From assembly GCF_023238625.1 (NCBI RefSeq), contig NZ_CP096670.1, positions 2,655,501-2,719,500 of the forward strand: a stretch of 64,000 bases of DNA, written 5' to 3'. The stretch comes from Agarivorans sp. TSD2052. GTDB lineage: Bacteria > Pseudomonadota > Gammaproteobacteria > Enterobacterales > Celerinatantimonadaceae. The notes below the pieces were generated by a model. It did not search any database and was not told the origin of the DNA. It worked only from the letters and a program-made list of their open reading frames with translations. Positions 37,286 through 46,724 of the stretch are shown here, piece by piece; position 1 is the stretch's first letter, and each line of letters begins with the position of its first letter. The position numbers were made by a program, and so were the translations under genes.

Positions 37286-37298
37286 AATGTAATCCTTT

Positions 37299-38729
37299 TT
37301 AATGCGATTCTTTAAGCGGTGGAATTCGGCTTAATACCGATACTCCCGCAATGTCTTCAATGTCTTTAATAGTGCGTAAACTTGAATCGGTTAGCTCTGC
37401 AATCACCGCTAAACTAATGCCAATGGCAATGCCTCCAGCTAAACCTGCAACTACAAACATCCACATGGGTAATGTTGCTGGGCCACTAGGGGTATAAGCT
37501 CGGTCAATAATTTTTATCCGGTCAGCTTGCTCAAATACCCCCAACGCACCAGTAACTTGGGCCATTTCATAGCGAGTGAGCAGGTTTTCGTAGAGGCTAC
37601 GTTGCACCCGCAGATTTCGATTTAAGATACGAAGCTGCTGCTCTTGCTCACCCACTGAACCAATTTGTTGCTGCAATGAATTGGCTAAGCTGCGTAACTG
37701 CGATACCTCTTCGGCCAAAGCGTCTACCCGTTGACGAGCTATCATTAAGGCCTCTACCTGCACAATCAACATTTCACCATTGGACTCAGTAATCGAGATT
37801 TGCTGTTGGAGTAACGCCGAGCTGTCGGTATTGCTCACCGCCGATTCTGGTAGCGCCAACACTTGTTCACGCTCCTCTTCTAGATGACGTAAGGTACGTT
37901 TGATAGCCAGCACCTTAGAGTGCCCCTCGGTATAACGAGACATTAAGGTCGCTAACTCAGCCCGATTTAGGACAATTTGCTCCTCAAGACGCGTCACTAC
38001 CGGGTTTGTCCGTGAAAGCTGTTGATCTATGCTACCTAAACTTTGTTTCGCCCCTGCTAATTCAGCTTCGCGCTCAATCAACCGCTGACGTATTTGTGAT
38101 AAGCGGTCCATATTTGCGGCATGTTGTTCGGGCAAGCCATCGGCGTGCTCGGTGCGATATGATGCCAAGGCTTCTTCGGCTTTTTCTAGTTCTAAGCTGC
38201 TAATGCTTAAGTGCTCACGCAAAAAGCGCTCAGAGTCTTGGATTGAAGAACGGGAAGGCGCCAGTAACTGCTCGATGAAATGTGTTGAGACTGTTTCTAG
38301 CAATTCACTCATGCCCTTCGGATTAGCTGATTTATAATCGATCCTAATTAAATCTTTACCCACTTGGCGTACGGTTAGTGCTGATGATAATCGCTTAATT
38401 ACTTGCTCTTTGCGTAAGGGGCTATCACTCTCAAACATCAAACCTTGTTCTATGGCCACTTCACTTAAAACATGTCGGCTATGTAATAAGGTGGTTAAGG
38501 CTTCCATCCGTCCTTCAACGTTGGCAGATACAGCTAGGTCTTCTAAAAATGGATTTAAACTGGCAGTTTCCTGTACCAACATACTCGTATGCGAGGCATA
38601 TTGCTTATCAGACATTAGTGATACTAAGGCACCAGCAATAGGCATAAGTAATATTGGTAAAGCAATTAAATAACGTCGACGCCACAGCGCATCAACGATT
38701 AAATAAATTCTTGGTAGTAACTCGCCCAT
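37299..38729 (-). CDS. Wzz/GumC-type chain-length determinant (SypO-like)
   Basis: 476 residues from the ATG at 38729 (GGAG upstream; a TTG at 38750 is in frame but lacks an RBS). N-terminal membrane helix (about 22-42), a long periplasmic coiled-coil region (about 150-390), and a second membrane helix (about 420-445) followed by a short cytoplasmic tail. A PxxP-type segment precedes the second helix (AYTPSGPATLPMWMFV). No cytoplasmic kinase domain is fused; the SypD-like ATPase in the other operon may be the partner. First gene behind a sigma-54 promoter. Confidence 0.92.
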   Translation of the reverse strand: MGELLPRIYLIVDALWRRRYLIALPILLMPIAGALVSLMSDKQYASHTSMLVQETASLNPFLEDLAVSANVEGRMEALTTLLHSRHVLSEVAIEQGLMFESDSPLRKEQVIKRLSSALTVRQVGKDLIRIDYKSANPKGMSELLETVSTHFIEQLLAPSRSSIQDSERFLREHLSISSLELEKAEEALASYRTEHADGLPEQHAANMDRLSQIRQRLIEREAELAGAKQSLGSIDQQLSRTNPVVTRLEEQIVLNRAELATLMSRYTEGHSKVLAIKRTLRHLEEEREQVLALPESAVSNTDSSALLQQQISITESNGEMLIVQVEALMIARQRVDALAEEVSQLRSLANSLQQQIGSVGEQEQQLRILNRNLRVQRSLYENLLTRYEMAQVTGALGVFEQADRIKIIDRAYTPSGPATLPMWMFVVAGLAGGIAIGISLAVIAELTDSSLRTIKDIEDIAGVSVLSRIPPLKESH

Positions 38730-38759
38730 TGTATTCTCCACTTTATTCAAGCCTTGAAA

Positions 38760-38775
38760 TGCGAATTTCGTACCA
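38760..38775 (-). promoter_or_regulatory. Sigma-54 promoter of the wzz operon
   Basis: Minus strand TGGTACGAAATTCGCA: GG and GC at the right spacing, 10 of 12 defined consensus positions match. Predicted start of transcription is near 38749, about 20 bases upstream of the ATG. Confidence 0.78.
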
Positions 38776-38837
38776 TTATTTTTTTATTCTTAGTATCAGA
38801 CACTTAGAGGAAATGTTAAGCAAACATTTAGTGCTCT

Positions 38838-38850
38838 TTGCAATTTGCAA
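38838..38850. promoter_or_regulatory. Perfect LuxO-type site upstream of the wzz operon
   Basis: TTGCAATTTGCAA is an exact match to the LuxO consensus TTGCANNNTGCAA and a perfect dyad around its centre. It is centred about 70 bp upstream of the -24 element, the same spacing as at the LruC operon. Confidence 0.75.
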
Positions 38851-38955
38851 GATAAGCGATAACCGCAAGGTACATTCAAGAAATATGAGCGTGACAAGGA
38901 GGACTTGCCTAGCACAAATCTACATACGCCGCTTCACGGATAGTCGCGAGGGTGA

Positions 38956-39705
38956 CTATTGAAGGTATTTCTCAAAAATCATATCGTAGCTGCCATCTTG
39001 CTTCATTGCTGCGAGCGCCTTGTTGTATTCCCTAATGACGATGGAAAAGTCTCGTTTTTTAGTGAATGCTAAATAACTAGGAATGGCTTCTATAGGAGGT
39101 GATAACTGCTTTATTCTATGCGCTGCGCCCAGTGTTTTTGCAGTACTAAAAACCACATGCCGATATGAGGGTATCAAATCTACTCGACCAGCCAGTAGTT
39201 TTCTAAGATTACTTTTTGAGCTTTGAGCTTCATCAACAGTCTTGAATAAGCCCTGCTCTAAAGCAGCATCAAGCCTTGGACCGTAGCTAGTTGCATTGAT
39301 GATGCCGATTGAATTATCTGCCAATTGTTGAAGGTCACCATCATAGGTGATGGTCGAATCAATTGAGACAAACAATGCTTGAATCTGGGTTATCAGTACT
39401 TCGCTAGTGTAAGTGAGGTATTTCTGTCGTTCATCAGTTAAATACAGGGAGAAGATGCCATCAACAGTGCCTTCTTGGGCAGATTTCAAACACCTGGCCC
39501 AAGGCATTAGCTTAATGTCAACGGTGTAACCCGCTCTGGTAAACGCTTGGTTTATAACATCCACTAAAATACCGGTTTGTTCACCGTTTTCTAGATATGA
39601 GGTTGGGATACTGCCAGCGGCAGCGGCAAGCACTATTTTTTCGGCGTAAACCTTTTCAGAATGAATCAGTTGCATTGACAATACAAACAGCAGAACTTTA
39701 AACAT
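38956..39705 (-). CDS. Periplasmic solute-binding protein, family 3
   Basis: 249 residues. Signal peptide (about 1-22), then a two-lobed SBP_bac_3 domain (ILVDVINQAFTRAGYTVDIK, PWARCLKSAQEGTVDGIFSL). Orphan members of this type, without permease genes nearby as here, are common in marine gammaproteobacteria; their role is not established. The ligand cannot be predicted. It lies upstream of the wzz regulatory region but reads toward it, so its transcript may run into it. Confidence 0.85.
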   Translation of the reverse strand: MFKVLLFVLSMQLIHSEKVYAEKIVLAAAAGSIPTSYLENGEQTGILVDVINQAFTRAGYTVDIKLMPWARCLKSAQEGTVDGIFSLYLTDERQKYLTYTSEVLITQIQALFVSIDSTITYDGDLQQLADNSIGIINATSYGPRLDAALEQGLFKTVDEAQSSKSNLRKLLAGRVDLIPSYRHVVFSTAKTLGAAHRIKQLSPPIEAIPSYLAFTKKRDFSIVIREYNKALAAMKQDGSYDMIFEKYLQ

Positions 39706-40065
39706 GAGGTTTGCCTTTGGCCACCCAACAAATGATGTTCTTATACAAAGACTTTAAGACATACCACTGATTTTACAAGCTCATCGCCAATTGAGTACCA
39801 CAGGGCAATTGGTAATCGGTATTTCGGCCCTTACAGCGGTAGAGAGCATAACACTTGGACCGGCCTACTATAGGTAACACCAGCAAACCAAACCCTAAGC
39901 AACATCACCACGATATTTGTCATATTGGGATATACGGAGTTGAATCATTTGTGCGGGGTCTAACCTATCCCTATTGATTAGGCCCCCATTGTTAAGCGTT
40001 AGGCCATCAGCCTAATCTCTTCGAATACCACAGCAGTCGAGTCGACAGTACTCCTCAATATAGAG
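39706..40065. other. Gap with two tandem hairpins
   Basis: 360 bases without a gene. Hairpin one, 39955-39986: GGGGTCTAA / TTAGGCCCC (one mismatch). Hairpin two, 39999-40015: TTAGGC-CATCA-GCCTAA. Neither has a T-run. They lie downstream of the VC0807-like gene on its strand. The string CATCAGCCTAA recurs at 21003-21013. Confidence 0.4.
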
Positions 40066-40764
40066 TCATTTCTTAGATGCCAGGACTTCCTCTAACTCAA
40101 GCCCCGTTAGGCTATGAATTGTGCGCCACAAGTAATAAAAAATAGCCATCATCATTACCATCGAGGGTAGCGCTATCATCGGGTAACTATAGAGAGTTAA
40201 CTGGCCAAGCTGTTCATTAAATGCCGACGTTCCAGCTGGGCTAGTCACTAGCCATTTGGCGAGGATATAGTTCATGCTTGCCGAAAAGGCGAAGGAGCCG
40301 GCGACAAAATAGGTGGCCTTTAGTAAGCGGCTTTCAAAGGCAGCACTGCTGTTATGTTCAGCTAAACGTTGTTGGATTTTTTCCACATCCATAATATCAG
40401 GGTTAAACAGCAAGGTTTTAACCAAAGGATAAGGGGTAAAGGTAGAGACTAAAACGGCGATGCCTATTACCGCGGGTATAGCCGCTTCTTTAATCGCTAA
40501 CCATTTTGTATCGAGCTCAAATAAACCAATCCCCCCCGTCAACAAAACACTCACCAAGCCTAGTAAAGCAATGAAGTTAAATTTTCTATATCTGATTAGC
40601 TCAAAAAGCCCCCACCCAAGAGGGAAGGCCAGCGCAGCAATCAAACCTCCACTCGCGCCTAAGGCATCGTCGCCACTTAATTTCATGAGTATAAAAGACG
40701 GTAAAACGATACTGACGATGAGATCAACTAAAGGACGAGGCTTATGCGTAGGAGAACTTTTCAT
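40066..40764 (-). CDS. VC0807-family integral membrane protein
   Basis: 232 residues from the ATG at 40764 (a TTG at 40785 is an alternative). About six membrane helices; the region LIVSIVLPSFILMKLSGDDA and SFAFSASMNYILAKWLV resembles VC0807-type proteins, distantly like YciB septation proteins. Function unknown. It stands alone, with non-coding DNA on both sides. Confidence 0.75.
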   Translation of the reverse strand: MKSSPTHKPRPLVDLIVSIVLPSFILMKLSGDDALGASGGLIAALAFPLGWGLFELIRYRKFNFIALLGLVSVLLTGGIGLFELDTKWLAIKEAAIPAVIGIAVLVSTFTPYPLVKTLLFNPDIMDVEKIQQRLAEHNSSAAFESRLLKATYFVAGSFAFSASMNYILAKWLVTSPAGTSAFNEQLGQLTLYSYPMIALPSMVMMMAIFYYLWRTIHSLTGLELEEVLASKK

Positions 40765-40974
40765 GGCTTCTATATGTTGTTGCAAATTGAGTTGAAAGGT
40801 TATAGCGAATTATGAGCAATGAAACAACCAGCAAATAGCGGCTGATTTTTCATTTAAGCACTCATTGTCATGCAATCCTGCCCTACAGACAAAGAAAAAC
40901 GTGATGCCCCACGGCTGGTATTCTCTGTAGCCTACAGCTGCTTAGCTACGTCAAAAAATGACTATCAGTTACCG

Positions 40975-41145
40975 CTAGTCTTTTTTATCAAGGGTGATTT
41001 CAATGGTTTGACTATTACCCGCAAACCATTTCTGAACATACAATGAGCCCAATATAGGCGCCGTTCCCTCGTCGGGGACTTCCTTATAGCGAACGCTGTT
41101 TTTAGTTTCTTTCTCGATTTCAAACCTTATCACTTTCTTTGACAT
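40975..41145 (-). CDS. Small conserved protein of 56 residues
   Basis: Starts MSKKVIRFEIEKETKNSVRY, contains GSLYVQKWF, and ends TLDKKD. It is charged, without membrane segments, and predicted to form a small beta sheet. I recall similar proteins of this length in other bacteria, but none with a known function. The ribosome site is weak (GAGA). The amino-acid pattern is coding-like. Confidence 0.65.
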   Translation of the reverse strand: MSKKVIRFEIEKETKNSVRYKEVPDEGTAPILGSLYVQKWFAGNSQTIEITLDKKD

Positions 41146-41275
41146 TGGTGTTTCTCATTAAGTTATTTTATGTCTAGACAATGGTCTCTAGCTTAAGTGC
41201 TCTCGCCGCCAGAGCCAAACGTTGTTGAGTATTTTTTAGTTTTGATACCAACGTAGGCCCTAGCTTATAGCCGTT

Positions 41276-43333
41276 CTAGCTCACCAGCTTAAACTTGCCT
41301 ACATTGTTTTCTTGCTGATTAGATAACGCATTTAGGCGCTGCCCATCGGCGGCTAACCCATCTAAGGTCAAGCTATTTTGTTTTGCTTGTGCAGCTAAAG
41401 AGCCCATTTCAATGGTGATTTTTTCAGCGCCTTCGCGTTGCTGCTCGGTGGCGGTACTAATACCGTGCGACATATCTCGCAACTTTTGTATGTCGCTACT
41501 AACCGCGCTAATAGCTTGTGACAAGTCACCGTTTAGATGCAAGGTTTCACTCATCTTACTGCGACTCTCACCCATCAATTGCATTGACTCACTTGCTTGA
41601 TTTTCTAAACGATTCATCACTTTAGAAATTTGTTCGGTTTGCTCGGCGCTACGCTGTGATAACAATCTCACTTCATCGGCGACCACCGAGAAACCGCGAC
41701 CATATTCACCAGCTCGCGCAGCCTCAATGGCAGCATTTAAGGCGAGTAGATTAGTCGCATCGGCAATTGAACGAATGACACCCAACACCGCTTTTATACT
41801 TTCTACATCGTTGAGCAAGTGCTCCATTGCGTCATGGGTACTATCAATATGCTGACTCAAGGCTTGAATAGTCTGCTGGTTATTTTGCATGACCGTTCGG
41901 CCCTTTTTAAGTCTATCATCTGCACTTTCTGTTTGATGAAATGAGTCACTGGCAATACTAGCAATGGCTTGGCTAGCCTCAGCCATTTGCTCAATGGCGG
42001 CACTAAGACTTTCTAAACTGGTGTTCTGATTATCGGTTTTACCTTTAATTTCACCAGTAATGGCAACATTACTGGTCGCCATGCTTTCTAGCTCGTTGGT
42101 GACGAGCGCAATTTCTGTCAGTGAATGATTGGTATTGGCTGCTACCTCATTGACCCAGCCAGCCACTTTGGAAAACTCGCCATTCCAGTTATTTTGCATA
42201 TGTAAAGTAAAGTCACCTTTAGCCATCGCCCGAGTCACCGTAGCTAAGTCATCAATGGGCCGCTTAATTAAACGGTTAATCGAAATACAAGCGCCAAGCG
42301 CTACCAACAATGCGATTAAACCTGCAATAGTGGCACTTAAACTCACTGTGTTTACCAGCATTTCTGCATCATTAACCATGGCACTTGTTTGTAGATCGAT
42401 TCTCCCGACTAATTGTTTTAATTCATCAATTTGACCGTTTATCTCAGCCTCCAAAACAACCCGTTTGAGTCCTACTCGCTCAACACTTTGCTTATTGCTA
42501 AAAATACGTGACAGCAGGCCTTGATCTTCTTTGATATGCTTAGTTATAAATAGCCAGTTTCTTTGGATGTCGGCATGACTAGATATTTTGCCCACTTCAA
42601 TTTCTAAGTCAGAAAAACCAGCTTCTAATCGCTTGGTATTTTTTCGAATATAGCTAATTAGTTGACTGACAGTATCGGGGTTATCTACTGAGGCTAACTC
42701 AAAAGCTTTTAACTGTACCCGTTGTGAAGTCGCCATGAAGCTGCGATAAATATCTCGTATGTATTGATCCTCTAGCGCATAAGCTTCTACTTGATAACCA
42801 ATATCGTTGTATAACTCGGTAGATTGCAAAACAAACTGATTAAAAATTTTTGTTAATTCTACATCTTCAACATAACTTTGGGTTAAGGCTTGATAAACTT
42901 GAGAGAGCTCTTGGTCAAGCTGAGTAAGCATTTTCAGGGACGCCGTAAACGTCTCAGCATTACCGTTTTGGCCGTGGCTCAATGAGGCTTGTATCGCTTG
43001 CTCTAGCAGGTGTTGGGCACTACCTCGCTGTTGTTGCCATTGTGCAAAAAGTTGATCCAACTGTAATTGATCTTTAGAGGTTAAAATAGCGAGCACTAAA
43101 TAATTCATTTGCAAATAAGACGCCTCAACATCAGAGGCATTTTGCAGGGCAACCAATGAAGAATTAGCCAACTCTTGATTACGGTTTTGAATATTATTTA
43201 AACCAATAACGGCGATTAAAATTGCCATCACAAAGGTAGTCGCAATAATGGCAACCACAGCGACCACCTGCCTAGCGATAGATATCGTTTTGAGGCGACC
43301 AAAGAAAGCCGATGATTGAAAATTGCTAAACAT
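41276..43333 (-). CDS. Methyl-accepting chemotaxis protein
   Basis: 685 residues from the ATG at 43333 (GGAGCG upstream; ATGs at 43333 and 43345 are in frame). Membrane helices near 22-44 and 315-338 flank a large helical periplasmic sensor of about 270 residues with no recognised ligand fold. HAMP (about 340-395) and a signalling hairpin (about 420-685) with the tip [20 protein letters not shown] follow. No CheB/CheR-tethering pentapeptide at the C-terminus (ends GKFKLVS). Monocistronic. The signal is unknown. Confidence 0.95.
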   Translation of the reverse strand: MFSNFQSSAFFGRLKTISIARQVVAVVAIIATTFVMAILIAVIGLNNIQNRNQELANSSLVALQNASDVEASYLQMNYLVLAILTSKDQLQLDQLFAQWQQQRGSAQHLLEQAIQASLSHGQNGNAETFTASLKMLTQLDQELSQVYQALTQSYVEDVELTKIFNQFVLQSTELYNDIGYQVEAYALEDQYIRDIYRSFMATSQRVQLKAFELASVDNPDTVSQLISYIRKNTKRLEAGFSDLEIEVGKISSHADIQRNWLFITKHIKEDQGLLSRIFSNKQSVERVGLKRVVLEAEINGQIDELKQLVGRIDLQTSAMVNDAEMLVNTVSLSATIAGLIALLVALGACISINRLIKRPIDDLATVTRAMAKGDFTLHMQNNWNGEFSKVAGWVNEVAANTNHSLTEIALVTNELESMATSNVAITGEIKGKTDNQNTSLESLSAAIEQMAEASQAIASIASDSFHQTESADDRLKKGRTVMQNNQQTIQALSQHIDSTHDAMEHLLNDVESIKAVLGVIRSIADATNLLALNAAIEAARAGEYGRGFSVVADEVRLLSQRSAEQTEQISKVMNRLENQASESMQLMGESRSKMSETLHLNGDLSQAISAVSSDIQKLRDMSHGISTATEQQREGAEKITIEMGSLAAQAKQNSLTLDGLAADGQRLNALSNQQENNVGKFKLVS

Positions 43334-43490
43334 ATTGCGCTCCACTAGCGATGATTCAAAACACTTCCCAGTGTATTTAGGGCTAACTTAGCGATGCAAA
43401 TTCCTTTAAGCAATCCTATTTAAGCGCTTTTATGTTAATGATCAAAAAATACATATTCACTGATAACAAATTGATAAGCATATTTTAAGC

Positions 43491-43511
43491 TTTTGATTTT
43501 AAAGATCAAAA
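43491..43511. repeat. Inverted repeat upstream of the chemoreceptor gene
   Basis: TTTTGAT (43491-43497), seven bases, ATCAAAA (43505-43511). It lies about 160 bp upstream of the chemoreceptor start in AT-rich DNA and may be an operator. Chance is possible at this AT content. Confidence 0.3.
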
Positions 43512-43620
43512 ATAACACAGGCGTTTTTTGGGGGACGAAAACTAAACGAATACTACCGATAGAACAAACCAGCTTATTAGCAAGAGAAGTGTGGGCGTTC
43601 TTTTATTCGGCAACAGACAA

Positions 43621-44625
43621 CTACTGATTTAATACTTGTTCAACGTTCCTACAATATTGTTGAATAGTTTCTTCTGCATTTAATTGCCCTGTAGGTTCCT
43701 GCGCTAAATGTTGCATTAAGTCTTTTAAGCAAAGCACAATAGTACAATTTCTCCCTAGCCGTTTTGCTTCATATAAAGCCACATCAGCCCGCTTTATAGA
43801 TTCCTTAATATCTGAATTTTGGCACAACTGCGTGATACCAAATGAAGCCGTTACACTTAGCGGTTTACCTAAATGGGTGATAACAGAATTAGCGAGCTTT
43901 ATTCGGATCCTCTCGACGGCTTGCGTCGCTTCTTGCAAGCTCATATCAGGCATAACAAATAAGAACTCTTCTCCACCAAAGCGAGCCACAGTGTCGTTGC
44001 GCCTTATAGACCCATTAAGCACAGCTGCAGTATGCTCTAAAACCACATCGCCAACATCATGCCCGTAACTGTCATTGATATCTTTAAATCTGTCGATGTC
44101 GGCCAGCACAATACAACAGCAGGAATCTTCAAGGCCTTCTAGCCGCCGCTTTTCGTTAGCTAAAACAACATCAATAGTTCGTCGGTTTATCAGCTTGGTA
44201 GTGGTATCAAATTGATACTTATTCACCAAAGAAAATTCAAAAATGTCTAGTACACTCGCAACAAAATCATCTTGGCTTAGATGAAAGTCTTCGAGTTCTT
44301 TAGCACTCACTAAGTCATTTTGAGCAAAAGAAGACAACAGCCTAGCGGCCGATTTATGCAAGCCCTGATGAACATGATCTAAATGTCCGAAGGCATCAGC
44401 TTGAATCAAATTATCTTGTGAAAGCTGCCACAACCAGCGACCGAACTTACAATAATGGTGGGCGTGTTTATCAGTAAATTCAGGATCGACTAATACCTGG
44501 CGTAGCACCAACGAAGCGCTAATTTTGTGAGCCCATCGTCGATGCGCTAACAAGGCGTCTTTAATATCATTAGAGGGCACCCCAAACGCTTTTTTCTCCA
44601 CACGCCCGAGTAAACTTTGGTGCAT
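43621..44625 (-). CDS. DgcZ-like diguanylate cyclase with zinc-binding CZB domain
   Basis: 334 residues from the ATG at 44625. CZB domain (about 25-115) with zinc ligands visible: HRRWAHKI, the Cys in YCKFGRWLW and paired His in LDHVHQGLHKSA. GGDEF domain (about 150-305) with GGEEF and I-site RRND. In E. coli DgcZ (YdeH) zinc binding inhibits the cyclase and so lowers poly-GlcNAc. The tail of about 30 residues is extra. It should link zinc to c-di-GMP here too. Confidence 0.9.
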   Translation of the reverse strand: MHQSLLGRVEKKAFGVPSNDIKDALLAHRRWAHKISASLVLRQVLVDPEFTDKHAHHYCKFGRWLWQLSQDNLIQADAFGHLDHVHQGLHKSAARLLSSFAQNDLVSAKELEDFHLSQDDFVASVLDIFEFSLVNKYQFDTTTKLINRRTIDVVLANEKRRLEGLEDSCCCIVLADIDRFKDINDSYGHDVGDVVLEHTAAVLNGSIRRNDTVARFGGEEFLFVMPDMSLQEATQAVERIRIKLANSVITHLGKPLSVTASFGITQLCQNSDIKESIKRADVALYEAKRLGRNCTIVLCLKDLMQHLAQEPTGQLNAEETIQQYCRNVEQVLNQ

Positions 44626-44889
44626 CACCTAGATCCTTCTTTACGTTCAAACTACCAGCAAGTAAGACAGCCTTGTCTTAATGGGGTAACAGTTATCCTG
44701 CTGTGAAACTAAATTATAGTAGAGCATTGATAACAAACTGTGCTTTACAGCATAGTTAAACAAAACTAAAAAACAATAACGTCACCCAAACGTAGCAACA
44801 CCGCTATAGTCCATAACAAACTGATACTGTTAAATTTACGCTTATTTATTCACTTAACCACTATACCCGTCATAAGTATGTAAACGCCT

Positions 44890-46065
44890 TTAGCCTAGTA
44901 TAGTTTTGGTGGCTAATGTCGTTTCTTGGTGTTGCTCCGGATGACGAGGCACCAAAAAAGAAAATGCTAAAGACGCTACCGCGATAACCGCCCCCAGCCA
45001 AAAGACCAAAGACGGCGAATACAACCAAACCAAGCCCAATAGTGCCGGCAATATCACCGCCGCAATATGATTAATGGTAAAACTAACCCCCGCAGAACTG
45101 GCAATATCGGCTGGGTCAGCAATTTTCTGGAAATAGCTTTTTATGGCGATAGCCATAGCGAAGAACAAATGGTCAACAATGTATAAACCGGCCGCCCACT
45201 CTGCCTGCTCAACTAAGGCATACCCTGCAAACACAAACACTAAGCCTGTGTATTCAATCATCAAGGCGCGGCGCTCGCCAATACGCCCAATCATCTGACC
45301 TATCTTCCCGGCAAACAAGATGTTTAATACTTGGTTAGCTAAATAGAGCAAAGCGATATCAGACACCGAATAACCAAATTTTTCGACCATCAAAAAGCCA
45401 GCAAATACCACGAAGATTTGTCTACGAGCGCCACTTAAAAATACTAAAGTATAAAAAAGCCAGTAACGCTGGCGCAAAATCAACCGTTTATGTTGTTCAT
45501 GTTCAGCGGTGTAATGCGGAAAACGCAGCGCAATAAACAATACGGCTAATATCGTCATACCCCCAAACATCGCATACAACGACACATACTCGAAACGACC
45601 ATATTCTAGCAATGACCATAACAAGCTATAGGCCAATACTGCCGCTGCGCCTTTTACTGCAAGTGCTTTCCCCATAAAAGCAGGCGTTTCGTCTTTAGGG
45701 ATCCACTGTAAAGTGAGCGATTGGTTTACCGTTTCGAAATAATGAAAACCTATCGACATTAGCACCGTTGTAAAATACAAACCGTAAACGCTAGGGAAAA
45801 AACCAGTCAGGGTAATACCAATGGCTAATACCAATAAACTGAGTAAGGCAAAGGTCTGCTCTTTTAATATCAACAATACAAAAATGGCGGTAAAAGCCAA
45901 AAAGCCTGGGATTTCACGCAGGCTTTGCAAGATGCCAATTTCACGACCAGTAAATTGGGCAACTTCAATAGCAAAGTTATTGAGTAAGACCATCCAAATA
46001 GAAAAACTAAATGGCATCAAAAATGCCATCATCAACAAAAGTTGCTTCTTAGAACGTGGCATCAT
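44890..46065 (-). CDS. MFS transporter
   Basis: 391 residues, about 12 membrane helices, major facilitator fold. RBS AAGGA lies just before two consecutive ATG codons (46065, 46062). The substrate is unknown; no drug-efflux signature is evident. It follows the LysE-family gene by 29 bases and may be co-transcribed. Confidence 0.88.
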   Translation of the reverse strand: MMPRSKKQLLLMMAFLMPFSFSIWMVLLNNFAIEVAQFTGREIGILQSLREIPGFLAFTAIFVLLILKEQTFALLSLLVLAIGITLTGFFPSVYGLYFTTVLMSIGFHYFETVNQSLTLQWIPKDETPAFMGKALAVKGAAAVLAYSLLWSLLEYGRFEYVSLYAMFGGMTILAVLFIALRFPHYTAEHEQHKRLILRQRYWLFYTLVFLSGARRQIFVVFAGFLMVEKFGYSVSDIALLYLANQVLNILFAGKIGQMIGRIGERRALMIEYTGLVFVFAGYALVEQAEWAAGLYIVDHLFFAMAIAIKSYFQKIADPADIASSAGVSFTINHIAAVILPALLGLVWLYSPSLVFWLGAVIAVASLAFSFLVPRHPEQHQETTLATKTILG

Positions 46066-46094
46066 AATCCTTGGTATCTAATAAAGAAGCGCGC

Positions 46095-46724
46095 TTAACT
46101 AAGCTCAGAAAACGCTAAACGAACGCCAAAACCAGCAAACACCCCACCTAATATTCGGTTTAACCAAGTTTTGGCTCGCCTGCTGGTGTGTAATCGCTGG
46201 GATATAGACGCACTTAACCAAGCTAAAATATGCCCCCAAATCATCGCGTTTAGATTAAACACTAAACCTAAAACGACAAATGCTAAGGCTTTATTTGGCT
46301 CTGCAGCATCGATAAATTGAGGAACAAACGCTAAAAAAAACAGCGCGACTTTAGGGTTTAAACTGTTGGTAAGAAAGCCTTGGCGAAAGATTTTTGAGTA
46401 CTTACTCGCCGAGAGTTTAGTTGGCAGCTGATGTGGCTTGTGACTCAAAGCCATAGCAAACCCCATATACAGTAAGTAGATACACCCCAACACTTTAACA
46501 ACGGTGAAAGCCATGGCTGAACTAGCAAGAATGGCCGACAAACCAAAGGCGGCCGCGCTAATATGCACAAATGTACCCGCCCCAATACCCAAAGCGGCTA
46601 CCGAACCAGCTTTAAACCCCTGACTAGCGCTGCGCGCCGCAATATATAATGAATCTGGGCCAGGTATTAAGTTTAGTAATATTCCTGATACCACAAACAA
46701 CCAAAACTCGTTTATCCCTAACAT
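46095..46724 (-). CDS. LysE/RhtB family amino-acid exporter
   Basis: 209 residues, six membrane helices. Family features are the N-terminal GILLNLIPGPDSLYIAARSA and the mid-protein RQGFLTNSLNPKVALFFLAF. It exports amino acids or related metabolites; RhtB-type members export homoserine lactone or threonine, but this substrate cannot be read. Probably the first gene of a unit with the MFS gene. Confidence 0.92.
   Translation of the reverse strand: MLGINEFWLFVVSGILLNLIPGPDSLYIAARSASQGFKAGSVAALGIGAGTFVHISAAAFGLSAILASSAMAFTVVKVLGCIYLLYMGFAMALSHKPHQLPTKLSASKYSKIFRQGFLTNSLNPKVALFFLAFVPQFIDAAEPNKALAFVVLGLVFNLNAMIWGHILAWLSASISQRLHTSRRAKTWLNRILGGVFAGFGVRLAFSELS

Noticed and set aside
39713-39728. Sigma-54-like TGGGTGGCCAAAGGCA upstream of the solute-binding protein gene
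   Set aside because: GG and GC spacing fits, but most other positions do not and it lies only 8 bases from the ATG.
39780-39900. GEMM (c-di-GMP) riboswitch, suggested by ACAGGGCAA and ACCGGCC strings
   Set aside because: The core GGGACGCAAAGCC block is missing and no suitable downstream gene fits.
39958-40004. GTCTAAC and GTTAGGC as attC-like core boxes of an integron cassette
   Set aside because: Only 47 bp apart, shorter than known attC sites, and no second attC or cassette array.
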